DNA from: Ascarosepion bandense
Lineage: Eukaryota; Mollusca; Cephalopoda; Sepiida; Sepiidae
Direction: 5' to 3'
DNA length: 64,000 bases
NCBI GenBank assembly: GCA_037127315.1
Contig: JBBBDQ010001027.1
Span: 3,956,001-4,020,000, forward strand
The position numbers and the translations under genes are program-made. The stretch's first letter is position 1. Each line of letters starts with the position of its first letter. Below, piece after piece: positions 1 through 10,170 of this stretch. The notes under the pieces were generated by a model, which was given only the letters and a program-made list of their open reading frames with translations, made no database searches and had not been told where the DNA came from.

Positions 1-488
1 CAACTTTTATTGAGGTGGTCATTCGTATGTTTTATGAAATGACCGCTAATTCTTGTATTGTCCATAGTATTATACACACACAGGTTTCGTCATACATTTG
101 TTGGGTCTTCTTGTTAGAAAGGGGCAATTAAAGAGAGTTTTGGATTAAATGATAATGAACTTTTGAGGATGACAATTTGCGAGGTGGGGGTCACAGTTTG
201 GTGAGAGGGGGTCTTTATAAAAATTTGGAGCCTCTGGCTTCTGTTATTTTCACATATATATATTTTTTTTTTTTTTCAAAAATGTTTGCTAACATTGCGT
301 GGTGTCTCTTGGTCATTTCAGGGTAGAGATAGTTTCCAAAATTTTTTTTTTCCCTTTGTTAGTTATTTTTTGTTTTTGTTTTTTTCATTTTTTGCTTTTT
401 TTTTTTTTTGCTTTTTATTATTATTTTTTTATTTTTTTTATTTTTAGTGTGGGAATTTTTTTTCCAAAATTTAAAAAAAAAAAAGAAC

Positions 489-539
<51 letters not shown>

Positions 540-1395
540 TTTAATTTTTTAATAATTTTTAAGTTATTTTAATATGTGTGTGTGTGTGTGCGTGCACACA
601 CATACATTAATTTTTTAAATTTATATAATATATATTTTTTTTTTTTTTTACATTTTAATTTTTAAAATTCTTTTTTTTACTGCATGATTAATAACTGTAG
701 AATTTTTTTTTAATTTATACATAAAGTTTATAAAGAAGAAAGCTGGTGATTAATTCATAATTACGCTAATAATAATTGCTTTAATTATACAAACACGAAA
801 AATGGCGAATTCATATGTATTCATCTTAAACATGTAAATACAAGTTTACTTGCTTTTACAAAAAAAAAAATAAAACAGTGAAATGTTTTACACCTGGCAC
901 AAAATTATATTTCTACATACAAACCATCTTAAGAAACAGGCAATATGAAAAAAAATATCGAATTCAAAAGCAAAACACATGTTTAGCATCAAGGAATATA
1001 AACAGTGAAACAAATTCATATTTCAGTAAAATCTACATTGAGTGGCTCTTAAGCCTTGTATTTGAACAAATAGCATGAGAAAAACAAGAGTTAAATTCCC
1101 CCTCACATTCTCAGGGCTTGTCTGCAATCAACTAAAACATAACTTTTCTGAGGAAGCTCATGCCAGTGCCTACAATCTTGTTCATAGTGATATGTGCCGT
1201 TTCAAAAGAGCCATATTTAAGCATTGAAAACTTATTGTTATTTGGAAGAGCAAATTTGAGTGTAAAAACAGCCTTTGAAAAAGTTAGGCAAACAAAATAA
1301 CGTCACGCAAACATTTAGTATGGCTTAATGGAAATTAATTTCCAATCAATATTAAGTAATAAACACATTTAGTAAACAGACTTTTTCTTTTTTAA
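1..1395. other. Gene-free AT-rich stretch
   Basis: I see no gene here. It holds T-rich runs, a (TA)n-(TG)n microsatellite at about 493-539, a second TG run near 575-600 and otherwise unstructured AT-rich sequence. Open frames of 60-80 codons (for example 299-544 and 878-1078) are explained by poly-T/poly-A composition and resemble no family I know. Confidence 0.6.
493..540. repeat. (TA)n-(TG)n compound microsatellite
   Basis: Uninterrupted TA dinucleotides pass directly into TG dinucleotides. This TA-to-TG transition recurs across the window. Confidence 0.95.
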
Positions 1396-1401
1396 TATAT
1401 A

Positions 1402-2085
1402 CTAGCGGAACCCATGGAATTTCCACTGAAGGATAATTATGATTTCCTGGAAAAATTTTACTTTTTCATACTACAAATGATAGTAACGTCTTCAAACATA
1501 AAGGTATTGGATAATAAAATAACGATAACACAGAGTGTAATTTTATTAAAATATCTATAAAAGTAATGTCCATAGAAGCTACTTTACTGTATTCTTATAT
1601 TAAGCGGCGTATGCACAGACCATAACCAAAATACTGTACGCTATTTTGTGTGAGATTTTGAAAGAGAAAATTTTTTTTTTTTATTACTGAAAAATCATGG
1701 CTCCTGTGTTCATTGTAAACAGAAAAGACCAACTGAGTAATGGCCAAAGGTGTAGAGGCCAGAAATTTCGTTATTAGGTTGCGGGATACAATAACAAACC
1801 TACCTATTTTTACTATATTGTACAGTACACACACATATACACACACACAATTACTGCTACAACCACCAGGTTAAGCTGCTACTGATACGGTAATGCTATA
1901 GGCTCTCTCTCCTCCTACTCCCTCACTCTTTACTAACCTTCCGTTTAGCAAAGGTGTGAAAGAAAGGCTGAGGAGAGTAACGTTTAAAAAATAAAGGGGA
2001 AGGAAAAGCTCGTATAGAGAGTAAATGGCGTAACGGATGGACAAACTAAGTAACTAACTAAAGAAGGAACAAGCAGAATTATTAT
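1402..2085 (-). repeat. Dispersed repeat R1, copy 1 (Helitron-like 3' end)
   Basis: This segment is repeated at 41469-42695 in the same orientation. The outer block (about 1400-1495) and the inner block (about 1695-2085) both match, but the sequence between them differs in length. Read on the minus strand the outer end finishes in CTAG followed by T, preceded by a short self-complementary GGAAATTCC. That is reminiscent of a Helitron 3' terminus (hairpin, CTRR, insertion before T). No helicase or Rep gene is present, so this would be a non-autonomous copy. Repeat status is seen directly; the Helitron assignment is inference. Confidence 0.55.
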
Positions 2086-2439
2086 ATAAGTTGAAAGACC
2101 AACAGGTTCATAGCCTAATGATAAAATGAAAAAAAAATTATTCAGTGCCGGTGTAATATGTGTTCTTACCACAGTAAGAGTATATTTATAGATATAAGTA
2201 TTTGGCTATTTATTGAAACTAATTATTTTTCTTAAAACTTACCAGTCAGTAATATTTCTTTATATGCTTTTTTCAGGTCCACCACATACTACCCCAGCAA
2301 CAGAATTTCATAGGCCACATATTATACCAGCACCAATTATTCAATATATTTATTCTTCAATATAATCTCATTTGTTTACAGAATTATACGAAATCCATTC
2401 TGAAATGGATTAACTTTGACATATTTTTAATTTGTTTTT

Positions 2440-3239
2440 TTACAAATATCCATTGAAAATAATGTTTAAACAAACTAATTAAAAATATGTCAGAGTTCAT
2501 CCATTTCATAACAGATTTTATAAAATTGACAAACTAAATTGTATTTTGTTTACTTTAAGATTTGAAAACAGAGCAGATATGAATTCTTTGAAAAATCGAG
2601 AAAACCTGTGTTCAAAAGCACTATTTTGGGCTTTATTTGACCAAAAGTCCTGTGTGGTCGGATGGTTAAGACACGTCAGTACTAATGGTGGATTCCCCTG
2701 GGGGACATAAGTTTGAATACTGCTAGGATACATATTTCTCTAACAAGATTTCTTGATTATTCAGGCCAGTAGATGTAAATTAATACACTGTTTAATTATA
2801 AAAAAACAGAATGTCTACTCAAATATGAGTATCCATGAAAAATAATGCTTAAACAAAATTAAAATATGTTGGCGTTAAACCATTTCATAACTGATTTTAT
2901 AAAATGACAAACTAAATTGTTTTTGTTTACTTTAGGATATGAAAAAAGAGCAGATATGAATATTAAGAAAAATCAAGAAAATGTGTGTTTTAAAACTATT
3001 ATTTGGGACTTTGTTTGATTGCAAGTCTTTTGTGGTCAAGCGATCTAAGACACATTAAATCAATTAATGGTTTCTCCAAAGGGACACAGGTTCAAATCCT
3101 GTCAGAGGACACACATTTTCCTAAGATATCTTGATTATTCAGGCCAGTAGATGTAAATGAACATACTGTTTAATTATAAGAAACAGTATCTACTCAAATG
3201 TGTATCCATTACAAATATTTAAACAAACGAATTTAAAAT
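2440..3239 (+). repeat. Tandem repeat S3, about 2.1 units of 378 bp with tRNA-Leu-like heads
   Basis: Two successive units match over their whole length: GACAAACTAAATTG recurs at 2529 and 2906, and TGTGGTC at 2653 and 3031. A third unit starts near 3196 and is cut off where LINE sequence begins. Each unit carries a tRNA-like head: a GTGGTC...GGTTAAGAC A-box-like element, then about 60 nt on a B-box-like element (AGGTTCAAATCCTG in unit 2, decayed in unit 1). The spacing with a long variable region suggests a class II tRNA, Leu or Ser type. Related copies lie at 28.6-30.1 kb. This is a tRNA-derived SINE-type repeat, not a functional tRNA. Confidence 0.7.
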
Positions 3240-3710
3240 ATTCTCCTTTGTCAATGCACTTAATTCACGGCTTCTGCTTCAATGAACTTAGATCACTGGT
3301 GTCCCCTAAATACGAATTTGCACGAGATACTAGATTAGCAACTAGATCCCACCCTTTTACAGTGAAACCGATAAAATGCAACCGCAACTTCTACTCCAAC
3401 AGTTTCTTTCCTCGCACTTCCCGACTGTGGAATTCTCTTCCAAACGATTGCTTCCCCGACGGCTACAATCTCCAGGAGTTTAAATGTAAGGTCAATAGAC
3501 ACCTCCTAACACACTAACCTGCTCCCATTCTATCAAACACTCTTCCCATCTGCCCAACCCTCATCCTCACTATCCTTACTCATCTGTCAGCTTCCTCCTG
3601 ACATTCCCTATGTCTAACCACTCCTTCTCTTTACCTTCTCCTATGTAGCCCCATGCGCAATAGTGGCAGTGGAATGCCTTGCTTGGGGTGAGATGATTTA
3701 AAAAAAAAAA
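3240..3710 (+). pseudogene. LINE-A reverse transcriptase C-terminal fragment (5'-truncated non-LTR retrotransposon)
   Basis: An open frame to 3517 encodes the extreme C-terminus of a non-LTR retrotransposon ORF2. Recognisable blocks, in order, are HGFCFNELRSLV, a TRLATRSHPFTV block, FFPRTSRLWNSLP, CFPDGYNLQEFKCKVN and a terminal HLLTH. The SRLWNSLP and CFPD..NL..FK blocks are typical of CR1/Jockey-like LINE C-termini. The apparent ATG at 3200 lies in upstream repeat DNA, so it is not the true start. About 190 nt of 3' UTR follows and ends at a GCCTTGCTTGGGGTGA block before poly-A near 3700. The same tail ends other copies in this window. The fragment is a dead 5'-truncated insertion lacking the endonuclease and RT catalytic core. 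Confidence 0.85.
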
Positions 3711-3834
3711 AAATTCAAGAGCAAATCTTAACTGCAGAATTGGAAAATTATGCTATCAAAATTTATCTCATCTGCTAAGGTTATATTTTGAACTAAATGC
3801 TTTATTTTCATATATACATATATATTAGAAAAAC

Positions 3835-3942
3835 ATTTTTAGATATTCTACAATTTCATGAGTAATACTTATTCAAGGTCAGCGGCTGACCTTGAATACG
3901 TATTACCCATGAAATCGTAGAATATCTAAAAATTTTTTCTAA
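3835..3942. repeat. Near-perfect palindrome (about 48-60 bp arms, 1-nt centre)
   Basis: The sequence reads into itself about a centre at 3894: CAAGGTCAGC, one G, then GCTGACCTTG. The arms extend through TAGATATTCTACAATTTCAT and its complement with only a few mismatches. TA-rich sequence lies on the left. The outer arm sequence recurs as a widely spaced inverted pair at 26993 and 28393. Confidence 0.9.
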
Positions 3943-4031
3943 ATTATACTACTCTGTTAAATAAATTTAACATTGAGTTCTTTTGAGTTCATCTCTATCA
4001 GAATTTACCTGGATAATATACCAAGTATTCT

Positions 4032-4037
<6 letters not shown>
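3943..4037 (+). repeat. Shared non-palindromic block D, copy 1
   Basis: The block runs from TATACTACTCTGTTAAATAA to TACCAAGTATTCTACATT and leads straight into a (TA)n tract. It is repeated at about 28485-28570 and 34530-34635, each time ending in a TA tract. It therefore marks one end of a dispersed element family. Confidence 0.75.

Positions 4038-4073
<36 letters not shown>
4038..4073. repeat. (TA)n microsatellite
   Basis: About 17 uninterrupted TA units form the right edge of the element that contains the 3835-3942 palindrome. Confidence 0.95.
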
Positions 4074-4076
<3 letters not shown>

Positions 4077-4244
4077 ATGGACTCACCCATTGATTTCGAC
4101 GTACAAATGTCTTATTCAGTTAGACTGCCACACAAAGAATTGTTTTGAGTGGTGAAGGCTTGTATAGCACCATCCACACTTTTTGGAACTGCTGATAACA
4201 AACAATCAGTGCAGAAGTCTGCCACAGATCGCATGAACAACAGA

Positions 4245-4393
4245 CCTCAGTTATTTAACCCATAACTGGAGGGAAGGGACGGATTAATACCTTTCCCAAG
4301 AGTACCAGTGCGTAAGTGAATGCAGAGTGTTTGACTGGAAAACGAACTCGGCTCACCGATTTCTCTTTCTGAGCCAATATCCACTGCACCACA

Positions 4394-4395
<2 letters not shown>
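4245..4395 (-). repeat. tRNA-derived SINE S1, minus-strand copy
   Basis: Read on the minus strand it starts GTTGTGGTGCAGTGGATAT (A-box region). A decayed B box, GAGCCGAGTTCGTTTTCCAG, follows, then the S1 body with CCCTTGGGAAAGGTATTAAT-like text and a TCCAGTTATGGGTTAAATA block. The best reference copy in the window is 58037-58345. The SINE 5' end abuts a (CA)n(TA)n tract. Confidence 0.8.

Positions 4396-4453
<58 letters not shown>
4396..4453. repeat. (CA)n-(TA)n compound microsatellite
   Basis: CA units pass into about 20 TA units directly at the head of the adjacent S1 SINE. Confidence 0.95.
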
Positions 4454-4459
<6 letters not shown>

Positions 4460-4462
4460 AAA

Positions 4463-4650
4463 TAAATTTCGATGTTCAAAACTGTTGAATGATCATTTCA
4501 ACATGAAATCCCTAAGAGAGATTTCACATCTCATCGGCAATTAACACATTTTCAAAATGAAATAAAAAGGAATTAAAATATTAATTAGGATCAGGTTTTT
4601 GGGATTTACCTTCCTACTTTTCCATTTGGATTAAAGTTATTTTAAAAATA
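4463..4650 (+). repeat. Element with shared block B, short-hairpin copy
   Basis: A GTTGAATGATCATTTCA arm-like segment and a small TGAAATC...GATTTCA hairpin (4503-4530) precede block B (AATATTAATTAGGATC, then TTTACCTTCCTACTTT and GGATT) and a short TA tract. Block B recurs at 5384, 14010(-), 25470(-), 37848 and 55898(-). Confidence 0.65.
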
Positions 4651-5168
4651 TATATATGCACACACATATTAACAGGAAATAGAATCCAATCAAAAATGGA
4701 GAAATGGGACAGTAGACATCGTAAGAGCCTGGCCACAATTCCAGTTTTGTCATAACTGCCAATCTGATCAGAAGAGAAAAAAAAATTCAGTAAGAAAGAA
4801 ATGCATTAACAGTGCACAAATCTCACAATTCCCACCAATAAACCTAAGACCAGGCTCATACATAATACCAACAATCATTGTAAAAGAAGTGATGGCACAA
4901 TGTGATATGCAAGCTGGCGGAGGGAGTAATGGGGGGAATCTAGTCAGTGGGGGGAAAGTCCAGCCAAGGTTAAAGAATTTAATAAAAAAAAAAAAAAAAG
5001 TTTTGTTCTTTCATTCCAACCAGAAGATGCCTACTGAGCAGACAAACATTAAGTTTTAATATTAAAAAAAAAAAAAAAAAGCAAGCCTCATTTTTCTTTC
5101 ATTCTGACCTAAAGATGCTTACCTAACAAAGGTGAAAGGCATTATCCACAAAAAGATTTTCTCCATAG

Positions 5169-5195
<27 letters not shown>
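4651..5195. other. Gene-free stretch
   Basis: Unassigned AT-rich sequence with two long poly-A runs near 4981 and 5065, each followed by a similar phrase (GTTCTTTCATTC and TTTTCTTTCATTC). This suggests a short local duplication or two A-tailed repeats. No gene is visible. Confidence 0.5.
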
Positions 5196-5202
<7 letters not shown>

Positions 5203-5383
5203 AGGATTAATTCAAAGATGTTGAATGGCCATTTCGATATGAAGATCCCCACGGGGGACGACACATCACCTCAGCAACAGAAAAAACCTTTCAGAAACCT
5301 GTTGCTGAGGTGATGTGTCGTCCCCGTGGGGATCTTCATATCGAAATGGCCATTCAACATCTTTGAATTAATCCTTTTTTAAT
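5196..5383. repeat. Near-perfect 85-bp inverted repeat (fold-back)
   Basis: Left arm 5196-5280 and right arm 5299-5383 are complementary almost base for base around an 18-nt loop. The outer end is TTAAAAAAGGATTAATTC and the inner end is TCACCTCAGCAACAG. It is flanked by (TA)n on the left and block B on the right. The left arm plus loop alone recurs at 62843-62945, without a right arm. Confidence 0.95.
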
Positions 5384-5545
5384 ATATATTTGCTCTGTAA
5401 TATTTTATTACATGGAGCTCTCTTCCTGTATCATTTTTTAATATTAAAATAAATTTTTAATATTAATTAGGATCGGTTTTTTGGAATTTACCTTCCTGCT
5501 TTTTTCCCTTGGATTGAAGTATCTGAATTAAAATATATATATATA
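5384..5545 (+). repeat. Shared block B, full copy
   Basis: It runs from TTTGCTCTGTAATATTTTAT through CATGGAGCTC, AATATTAATTAGGATCGG, CTTGGATTGAAGTATCTG to a TA tract. The copy at 14010-14160 is its near-identical reverse complement. The element (TA)n-[palindrome]-[block B]-(TA)n is therefore a unit. Confidence 0.85.
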
Positions 5546-5554
5546 TATCTTTGT

Positions 5555-5665
5555 TTGCTCTACTTTCGTATTGAGCGCTTTAGTGTTAGGGTTTTCATCT
5601 TGGGGTTTTTTCTTTCTTACAAGTACTTGACTTTTTGTTCATGTACTTCGTTTGTTCCTTTTTTT
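5555..5665 (+). repeat. Shared block C, copy 1
   Basis: The block contains GCTCTACTTTCGTATTGAGC, then GTTAGGGTTTTCATCTTGGG and GTACTTGACTTTTTGTTC. Related blocks follow palindromes at 6366, 6743, 8673, 18455 and 24734. Here no palindrome precedes it directly. Confidence 0.7.
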
Positions 5666-5895
5666 TTCCTTCCGCTTCTTTTCCCTCCGAGTTTGTTCTC
5701 GGTGGGTTGTACAAGACGATTTAAATTATAGCTTAATTAATACTAGTTTCGGCAGAGTTAGTTTGGTTACTATTGGTATTGTTGTTGCTATAGTTAATAT
5801 ATATATATATATTTTGATATATAGGTGTGAGTTTGTGACCCTGGATTTCACGCTCTTGTGATTATAAGACAAAATGATAATTTTTTAAAAAAATT

Positions 5896-6221
5896 GGCTA
5901 TATGTAGGGCTTCGTATATTGTTGTATTTTTGTAGAAGTGGAAAGAAAATTGGGAAGAAAATGTCATGACAAACGCATGTATGTGTGCTGTTGTATGCAT
6001 GCAGTGGCACACATATACATATATATGCCAAGCCCCATACGATTTGGATATATTTATGTTTGTGTGAGCCCCAGTGGGCAGGCACGTTTGTGTCTCTGCA
6101 TACGTCAATGGGTCTACAAGTGTGTATATATGTCTGTGTTTGTCACGACGACAAATTTTTCTCCCAATTTTCCTCCCACTTCCACAAAAATACACCAATA
6201 TATGCAGCCCTACATATAGCC
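5896..6221. repeat. Long inverted repeat, arms about 90-150 bp
   Basis: The left arm begins GGCTATATGTAGGGC and the right arm ends in its complement GCCCTACATATAGCC. Complementarity continues inward through the AGAAGTGGAAAGAAAATTGG region and then becomes patchy toward the TG/CA-rich loop. The overlapping 60-150 codon frames on both strands here are artefacts of this symmetry. Confidence 0.85.
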
Positions 6222-6314
6222 ACGCATATATAATATATAAATAATATAATATATATAACAAATTGCATATATATATATATATATATATATAAGCTGTCAC
6301 ATGAAGCTGCTAGA

Positions 6315-6480
6315 GTTTCAACTGTGAGGTATCTTCAGGCAGAGAAGATACCTCATGATTGAAACCCAAGTAGTTTGGTGTAACAGTTTATTTGCTAAGT
6401 ATATTTTGTTCTACTTTGGCTTGCTGAATTTTTGTATCAAGCACTTCGTTATTGTATCATACCTTGGGAGTGGTTGTTTT
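6315..6480 (+). repeat. Perfect 12-bp hairpin followed by a block C relative
   Basis: TGAGGTATCTTC and GAAGATACCTCA form a perfect stem within GTTTCAA...TTGAAAC outer arms. Downstream is TTTTGTATCAAGCACTTCG, a diverged form of the TATTGAGCACTT block that follows other palindromes. Confidence 0.7.
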
Positions 6481-6504
6481 CTGTTTTCCTCTGTGTTTAT
6501 ATAT

Positions 6505-6615
6505 TGGTGTCGGTCGGAGTCACTAACTCTAAGCCATAGGCGCATGGAATCAGAGAAGGGAAATTTTAGCGTGTTTTATATATATATATATGTATAAAAG
6601 AACATGCTAAAATTT
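6505..6615 (-). repeat. SINE S2 fragment fused to a TA-centred palindrome
   Basis: GTCGGAGTCACTAACTCTAA and AGCCATAGGCGCATGGAATC match the S2 copy at 8384-8430. It then runs into AATTTTAGCGTGTTTTATAT, TA units, and the inverted AACATGCTAAAATTT. The SINE head therefore sits at the edge of a TA-cored hairpin. Confidence 0.65.
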
Positions 6616-6625
6616 ATATATATAT

Positions 6626-6660
<35 letters not shown>

Positions 6661-6790
6661 TCAGAAATTATAACATGAATATGAATATGCTATAATATCA
6701 CTTTTGTAGTTATATTATAACCTATTCATGTTATAATTTCTGAATAAATATTATTAGCTTACTTTTTATTGAGCACTTTTTAAGAATAGT
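6661..6790. repeat. Palindrome with block C tail, copy 1
   Basis: TCAGAAATTATAACATGAAT on the left and ATTCATGTTATAATTTCTGA on the right form arms around a loop containing TTTTGTAG. The sequence then continues TAAATATTATTAGCTTACTT and TTATTGAGCAC. The same unit recurs at 8591-8715. Confidence 0.9.
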
Positions 6791-6845
6791 TTTTTTGTTT
6801 TTTTTTATACGGAATATTATTCCATCCATACCTACCTTCTATTTG

Positions 6846-6888
<43 letters not shown>

Positions 6889-7796
6889 GACTCTCCTGTT
6901 GATTTCAATGTATGAGGATCTCACAACCTCATACAGTTTTTACGTTTGTGTCAAATGTGGTACTGCAGTCCTAGGTCTGTAGCAAGGACCTGAATATAAC
7001 AAGAATATTTACTAATGCTTATCACTGTTTTATTTTTATTTGTCTCTTTTTATATCATACACGAGTGGGCCTATACTGCCAAAAATATTTATATTGACAT
7101 GTGGTCTAAAATGGGGACAACATATATATTGATGTACCTACTATTGAGTATCTTACATTGACATGAGAAAAAACTCACAATTATCCAAACCCCTAAGTTT
7201 GACAGGAGGGAAATATATATTTTTTTCTACTACTTGATATCATAATTATTGCAAAAAAATAAAATCAAACCCTGTTAAAGAGCAAACATGCAAGAACTTT
7301 CATAACTGGTAATAAAGAGAATGAACTGAGCCTGGTGGCGTCGTTATTTGGTTTAGGGGTGGGTATGTGTTGTTTTGTTTTTGGGCTGGTCACTTCATTT
7401 AATTTTGGTTATTTTGTATTGGGGTATGTGTTTTTTGTTTTTTTGCAGTGTCGATATTTTCTTTTATTTTTCTACTATGTTCAGGTAGCTGGACTTATTG
7501 TTGGTGTGGTGTGAGGTTTGTTGTTTTTTGTTCTGTTTATTAATAGGGTTGGTTATGTGTTTATATTGCATTTTGGGGGGGGGTGTGGGTAGGGTGTTTA
7601 TATATATATATATATATCTGTCTCTATCTCTCTCTGTCTCTGTTTCTATCTCTATTTACTTTTTATGAATAAAAATTCAGAAAGAATTTTAAATTAAATT
7701 TGAATGAAAAATGCTAAATAAACTTCTAAGTGACAATTACCACAAACCAAAACTAAAAATGAGTCACTCTTAGAGGAATGGAGAGCTTTTGAAATA
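6791..7796. other. Gene-free stretch
   Basis: Contains a (TA)n tract at about 6848-6885, a small hairpin TGTATGAGG...CCTCATACA near 6908-6937, T/G-rich sequence at 7330-7600 and a short TA/TC run at 7600-7640. No coding feature is visible. Confidence 0.55.
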
Positions 7797-7885
7797 GGCC
7801 TTCAATTCTGATCCTTAGTTGCACCATGAGTTGGCCTGTAGTTTAAAACACCTTGTACACAAGTTGATGAACAAATATGTTTAAG
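7797..7885 (-). repeat. Left member of a widely spaced inverted repeat
   Basis: This segment is the reverse complement of 13102-13173 with about 90 percent identity by eye: CATATTTGTTCAT, CTTGTGTACAAGGTGTTTTA and GGTGCAACTAAGGA are all shared. The members are 5.3 kb apart. They may be two copies of one repeat in opposite orientation or the ends of an old composite. Confidence 0.75.
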
Positions 7886-8095
7886 ACACTAAAAAAGCAT
7901 TAAACATTTTAAATTTGACTTTTCTTAGTTCTTCCTATATTCATGGTTAATATTGTTACCGAGTTTTCTTTTGGTTAACTTATAGGCTTTTGTTTGGTTT
8001 AAATAACATTTTGGATCAGTGTGTGGGTGAGTGTACATATATATGTATGTAAGTATAAACAGAGACTTAATACCACAGCATAAATACTGATTTTA

Positions 8096-8245
8096 AAAGG
8101 GCAAAAAAGCATTTTTTCTTAACCATAAGGAATACTTTCAGGCCAACACACCTTCAAAAAAAGTTAGATGAAAAATTACCTAGCTTTGTCAAAATTTTTC
8201 TAACAGTTCCTTATGGTCAATAAGAAAAAAAAAAATGTCCTCTTG
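8096..8245. repeat. Imperfect inverted repeat
   Basis: TTTTTTCTTAACCATAAGGAA near the left pairs with TTCCTTATGGTCAATAAGAA near the right. GGGCAAAAAAGC and its partner TCCTCTTGCC lie further out. The loop holds an ACCTTCAAAAAAAGTTAGATG segment with a second partial symmetry. Confidence 0.7.
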
Positions 8246-8275
8246 CCTATTTAAATTTTTGTGTGTGTATGTATA

Positions 8276-8455
8276 TATATATATTCATCTACATAGAAGC
8301 CTGTTTCACTGTATCACAGCTCATCAGCGTGTCTAGACATCCACCTGCTTCTTGCCGGGATCAAAACTCAGCCGATTTGGTGTCAGTCGGAGTCGCTAAC
8401 TCTAAGCCATAGGCGCATGGAATCAGAGAAGGGAAATTTTAGCGTGTTTTATTTA
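8276..8455 (-). repeat. tRNA-derived SINE S2, minus-strand copy
   Basis: The minus strand of the head (about 8355-8410) shows a TTAGAGTTAGCGACTCC region and a B-box-like GAGTTTTGATCCCGGC. The tail is GAGCTGTGATACAGTGAAAC. It matches the clearer plus copy at 13856. The 5' end runs into the TA-flanked palindrome cluster. Confidence 0.7.
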
Positions 8456-8481
8456 TATATATTATATATATATATATATCT

Positions 8482-8715
8482 TCAGAAATTATAACATGAA
8501 TATGAATATGTTATAATATCACTTTTGTAGTTATATTATAACCTATTCATGTTATAATTTCTGAATAAAAAGTAAGCTAATAATATTTATTCAGAAATTA
8601 TAACATGAATAGGTTATAATATAACTACAAAAGTGATATTATAGCATATTCATATTCATGTTATAATTTCTGAATAAATATTATTAGCTTACTTTTTATT
8701 GAGCACTTTTTAAGA
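8482..8715. repeat. Four-armed palindrome cluster (inverted duplication of a palindrome)
   Basis: A palindromic segment (8482-8561) is followed by AAAAAGTAAGCTAATAATAT and then by the same palindrome inverted (8591-8672), which ends in the complement of that spacer and TTATTGAGCAC. Each half can fold on itself or pair with the other half. The right half is a near copy of 6661-6790. Confidence 0.9.
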
Positions 8716-8728
8716 ATAGTTTTTTTTT

Positions 8729-8730
<2 letters not shown>

Positions 8731-8824
<94 letters not shown>
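8731..8824. repeat. Compound TG/TA/TG/TA/CA microsatellite
   Basis: TG units, TA units, a short TGTG, more TA units and CACA follow one another without interruption. The tract is itself self-complementary. Confidence 0.95.
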
Positions 8825-8999
8825 AAGCGGTGTAATAAAAATATATATATATATATATTATTTCAGGCCATTATCCACTGCACTACAAGTACTTGTTACA
8901 AAATAAAATCCTTACATTTGTCGATCAAAAATGAAACCAGTTAAAAATGTTCTTTTTGTCTTTACACACATCCACAATATTAATACTTCTAATGTGCAT

Positions 9000-9832
9000 T
9001 GTGGTGCAGGGGATATCGATTCTGAAGGACAAAAACCGTTGTGAAAAGTATTAATCCATCTCTTTCCTCCAGTTATGAGTTAAATAACCAGTCTACGGCA
9101 GAAAGCAATGGCCACCTACTGCGAGATAATCTTCTGCCTAGTCGGTCATGTCTCTTTCGAGACATGATTGCCCAAAGCGTGTATCACGTATGGCACTTAA
9201 CTGACTGAGTATAATCATTGAAAACATGATTAAGGCTTCTACTGGGCATAAAGTTGGGGATCAGTTTTATATTGTTATGAAGTAATAAACTGATCCCCCA
9301 CTAATTATTGCTTAATAATATAATACATCTCTTCTCCCTCTAGCTATGAGTCAAATAATAGGAGAGACTGGGTTCTATAGCCTTGGCTGGCCACCAGTCT
9401 ACTGCAGAAAGCAATGGCAACCTACTGCAGGATAATCTTGTGCCTAGTCGGTCATGTCTCTTTCGAGACATGATTGCCCAAAGCGTGTATCACGTATGGC
9501 ACTTAACTGACTGAATATAATCATTGAAAACATGATTAAGGCTTCTACTGGGCATAAAGTTGGGGATCAGTTTTATATTGTTATAAAGTAATAAACTGAT
9601 CCTCCACTAATTATTGCTTAATAATATAATACATATTTTCCCTGTTTAGCTATGAGCCAAATAACAGGACAGATTGGGTTCTATAGCCTTGGCTGGCAAC
9701 CAGTCTACTGCAGAAAGTAATGGTAACCTACTGCAGGATCATCTTCTGTTCAGTCAGTCATTTCTCGATGTCTCTTTTGAGACATGATCGCCCAAAGTGT
9801 GTATCACATACGGCAATTAATTGACTGATTGT
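9000..9832 (+). repeat. Tandem array of SINE S1-derived units (3 units, about 306-314 bp)
   Basis: Three successive S1 bodies occur in one orientation. The phrase TCATGTCTCTTTCGAGACAT is at 9146 and 9452, with a variant near 9766. Only unit 1 has a remnant of the tRNA-like head (GTGGTGCAGGGGATATCGAT). Units 1 and 2 are joined by an identical linker containing a GGGGATCAGTTT...AAACTGATCCCC hairpin (9255-9298) that is absent from dispersed S1 copies. The array therefore grew by duplicating a SINE together with its 3' flank, not by repeated insertion. Unit 3 ends near 9832. Confidence 0.85.
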
Positions 9833-9835
9833 GAA

Positions 9836-10170
9836 AGAAAAAATTTTAAGGAAGGGCATTTAATTTTGATTGTCTTTGCTTCTTTTACTGTGTTGTGTGA
9901 GAATAAAACTCGTATTTGAGTTGTTTGTTAGAAGTTGGAGCATATTCACTGTGTTTTGAATGCTAAACTGTTGTGGAGTAGTTTTCGCCCTGAAGGTTAT
10001 GATCGTGTTAACAGCCGACTAATATCAACTGCCTAGTAGTTCTATTGAACTCCTATAGAAGTTTGAAGAACTCCTATGAACTTCCCCTGTTAATTTCCTG
10101 TTAACTCTTATAAATATAGGAGGGAGAATTCATTATCTGAGAAATAGGTGTGTTTCCCCATAACATAAAC
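9836..10170 (+). repeat. LTR-like repeat R2, copy 1
   Basis: The segment begins TGTGAAAG and ends CCCATAACA (TG...CA). It contains a TATAAATATAGGAGGGAG promoter-like block near 10110 and AATAAA near 9903. A second, rearranged copy is nested at 50796-51133. LTR identity is inferred from the ends and the TATA element only; I see no clear target-site duplication. Confidence 0.5.

Noticed and set aside
5848..6300. 150-codon minus-strand frame
   Set aside because: Lies in the TA/TG-rich loop and arms of a palindrome, with a tyrosine/isoleucine-rich translation; overlapping frames on both strands.
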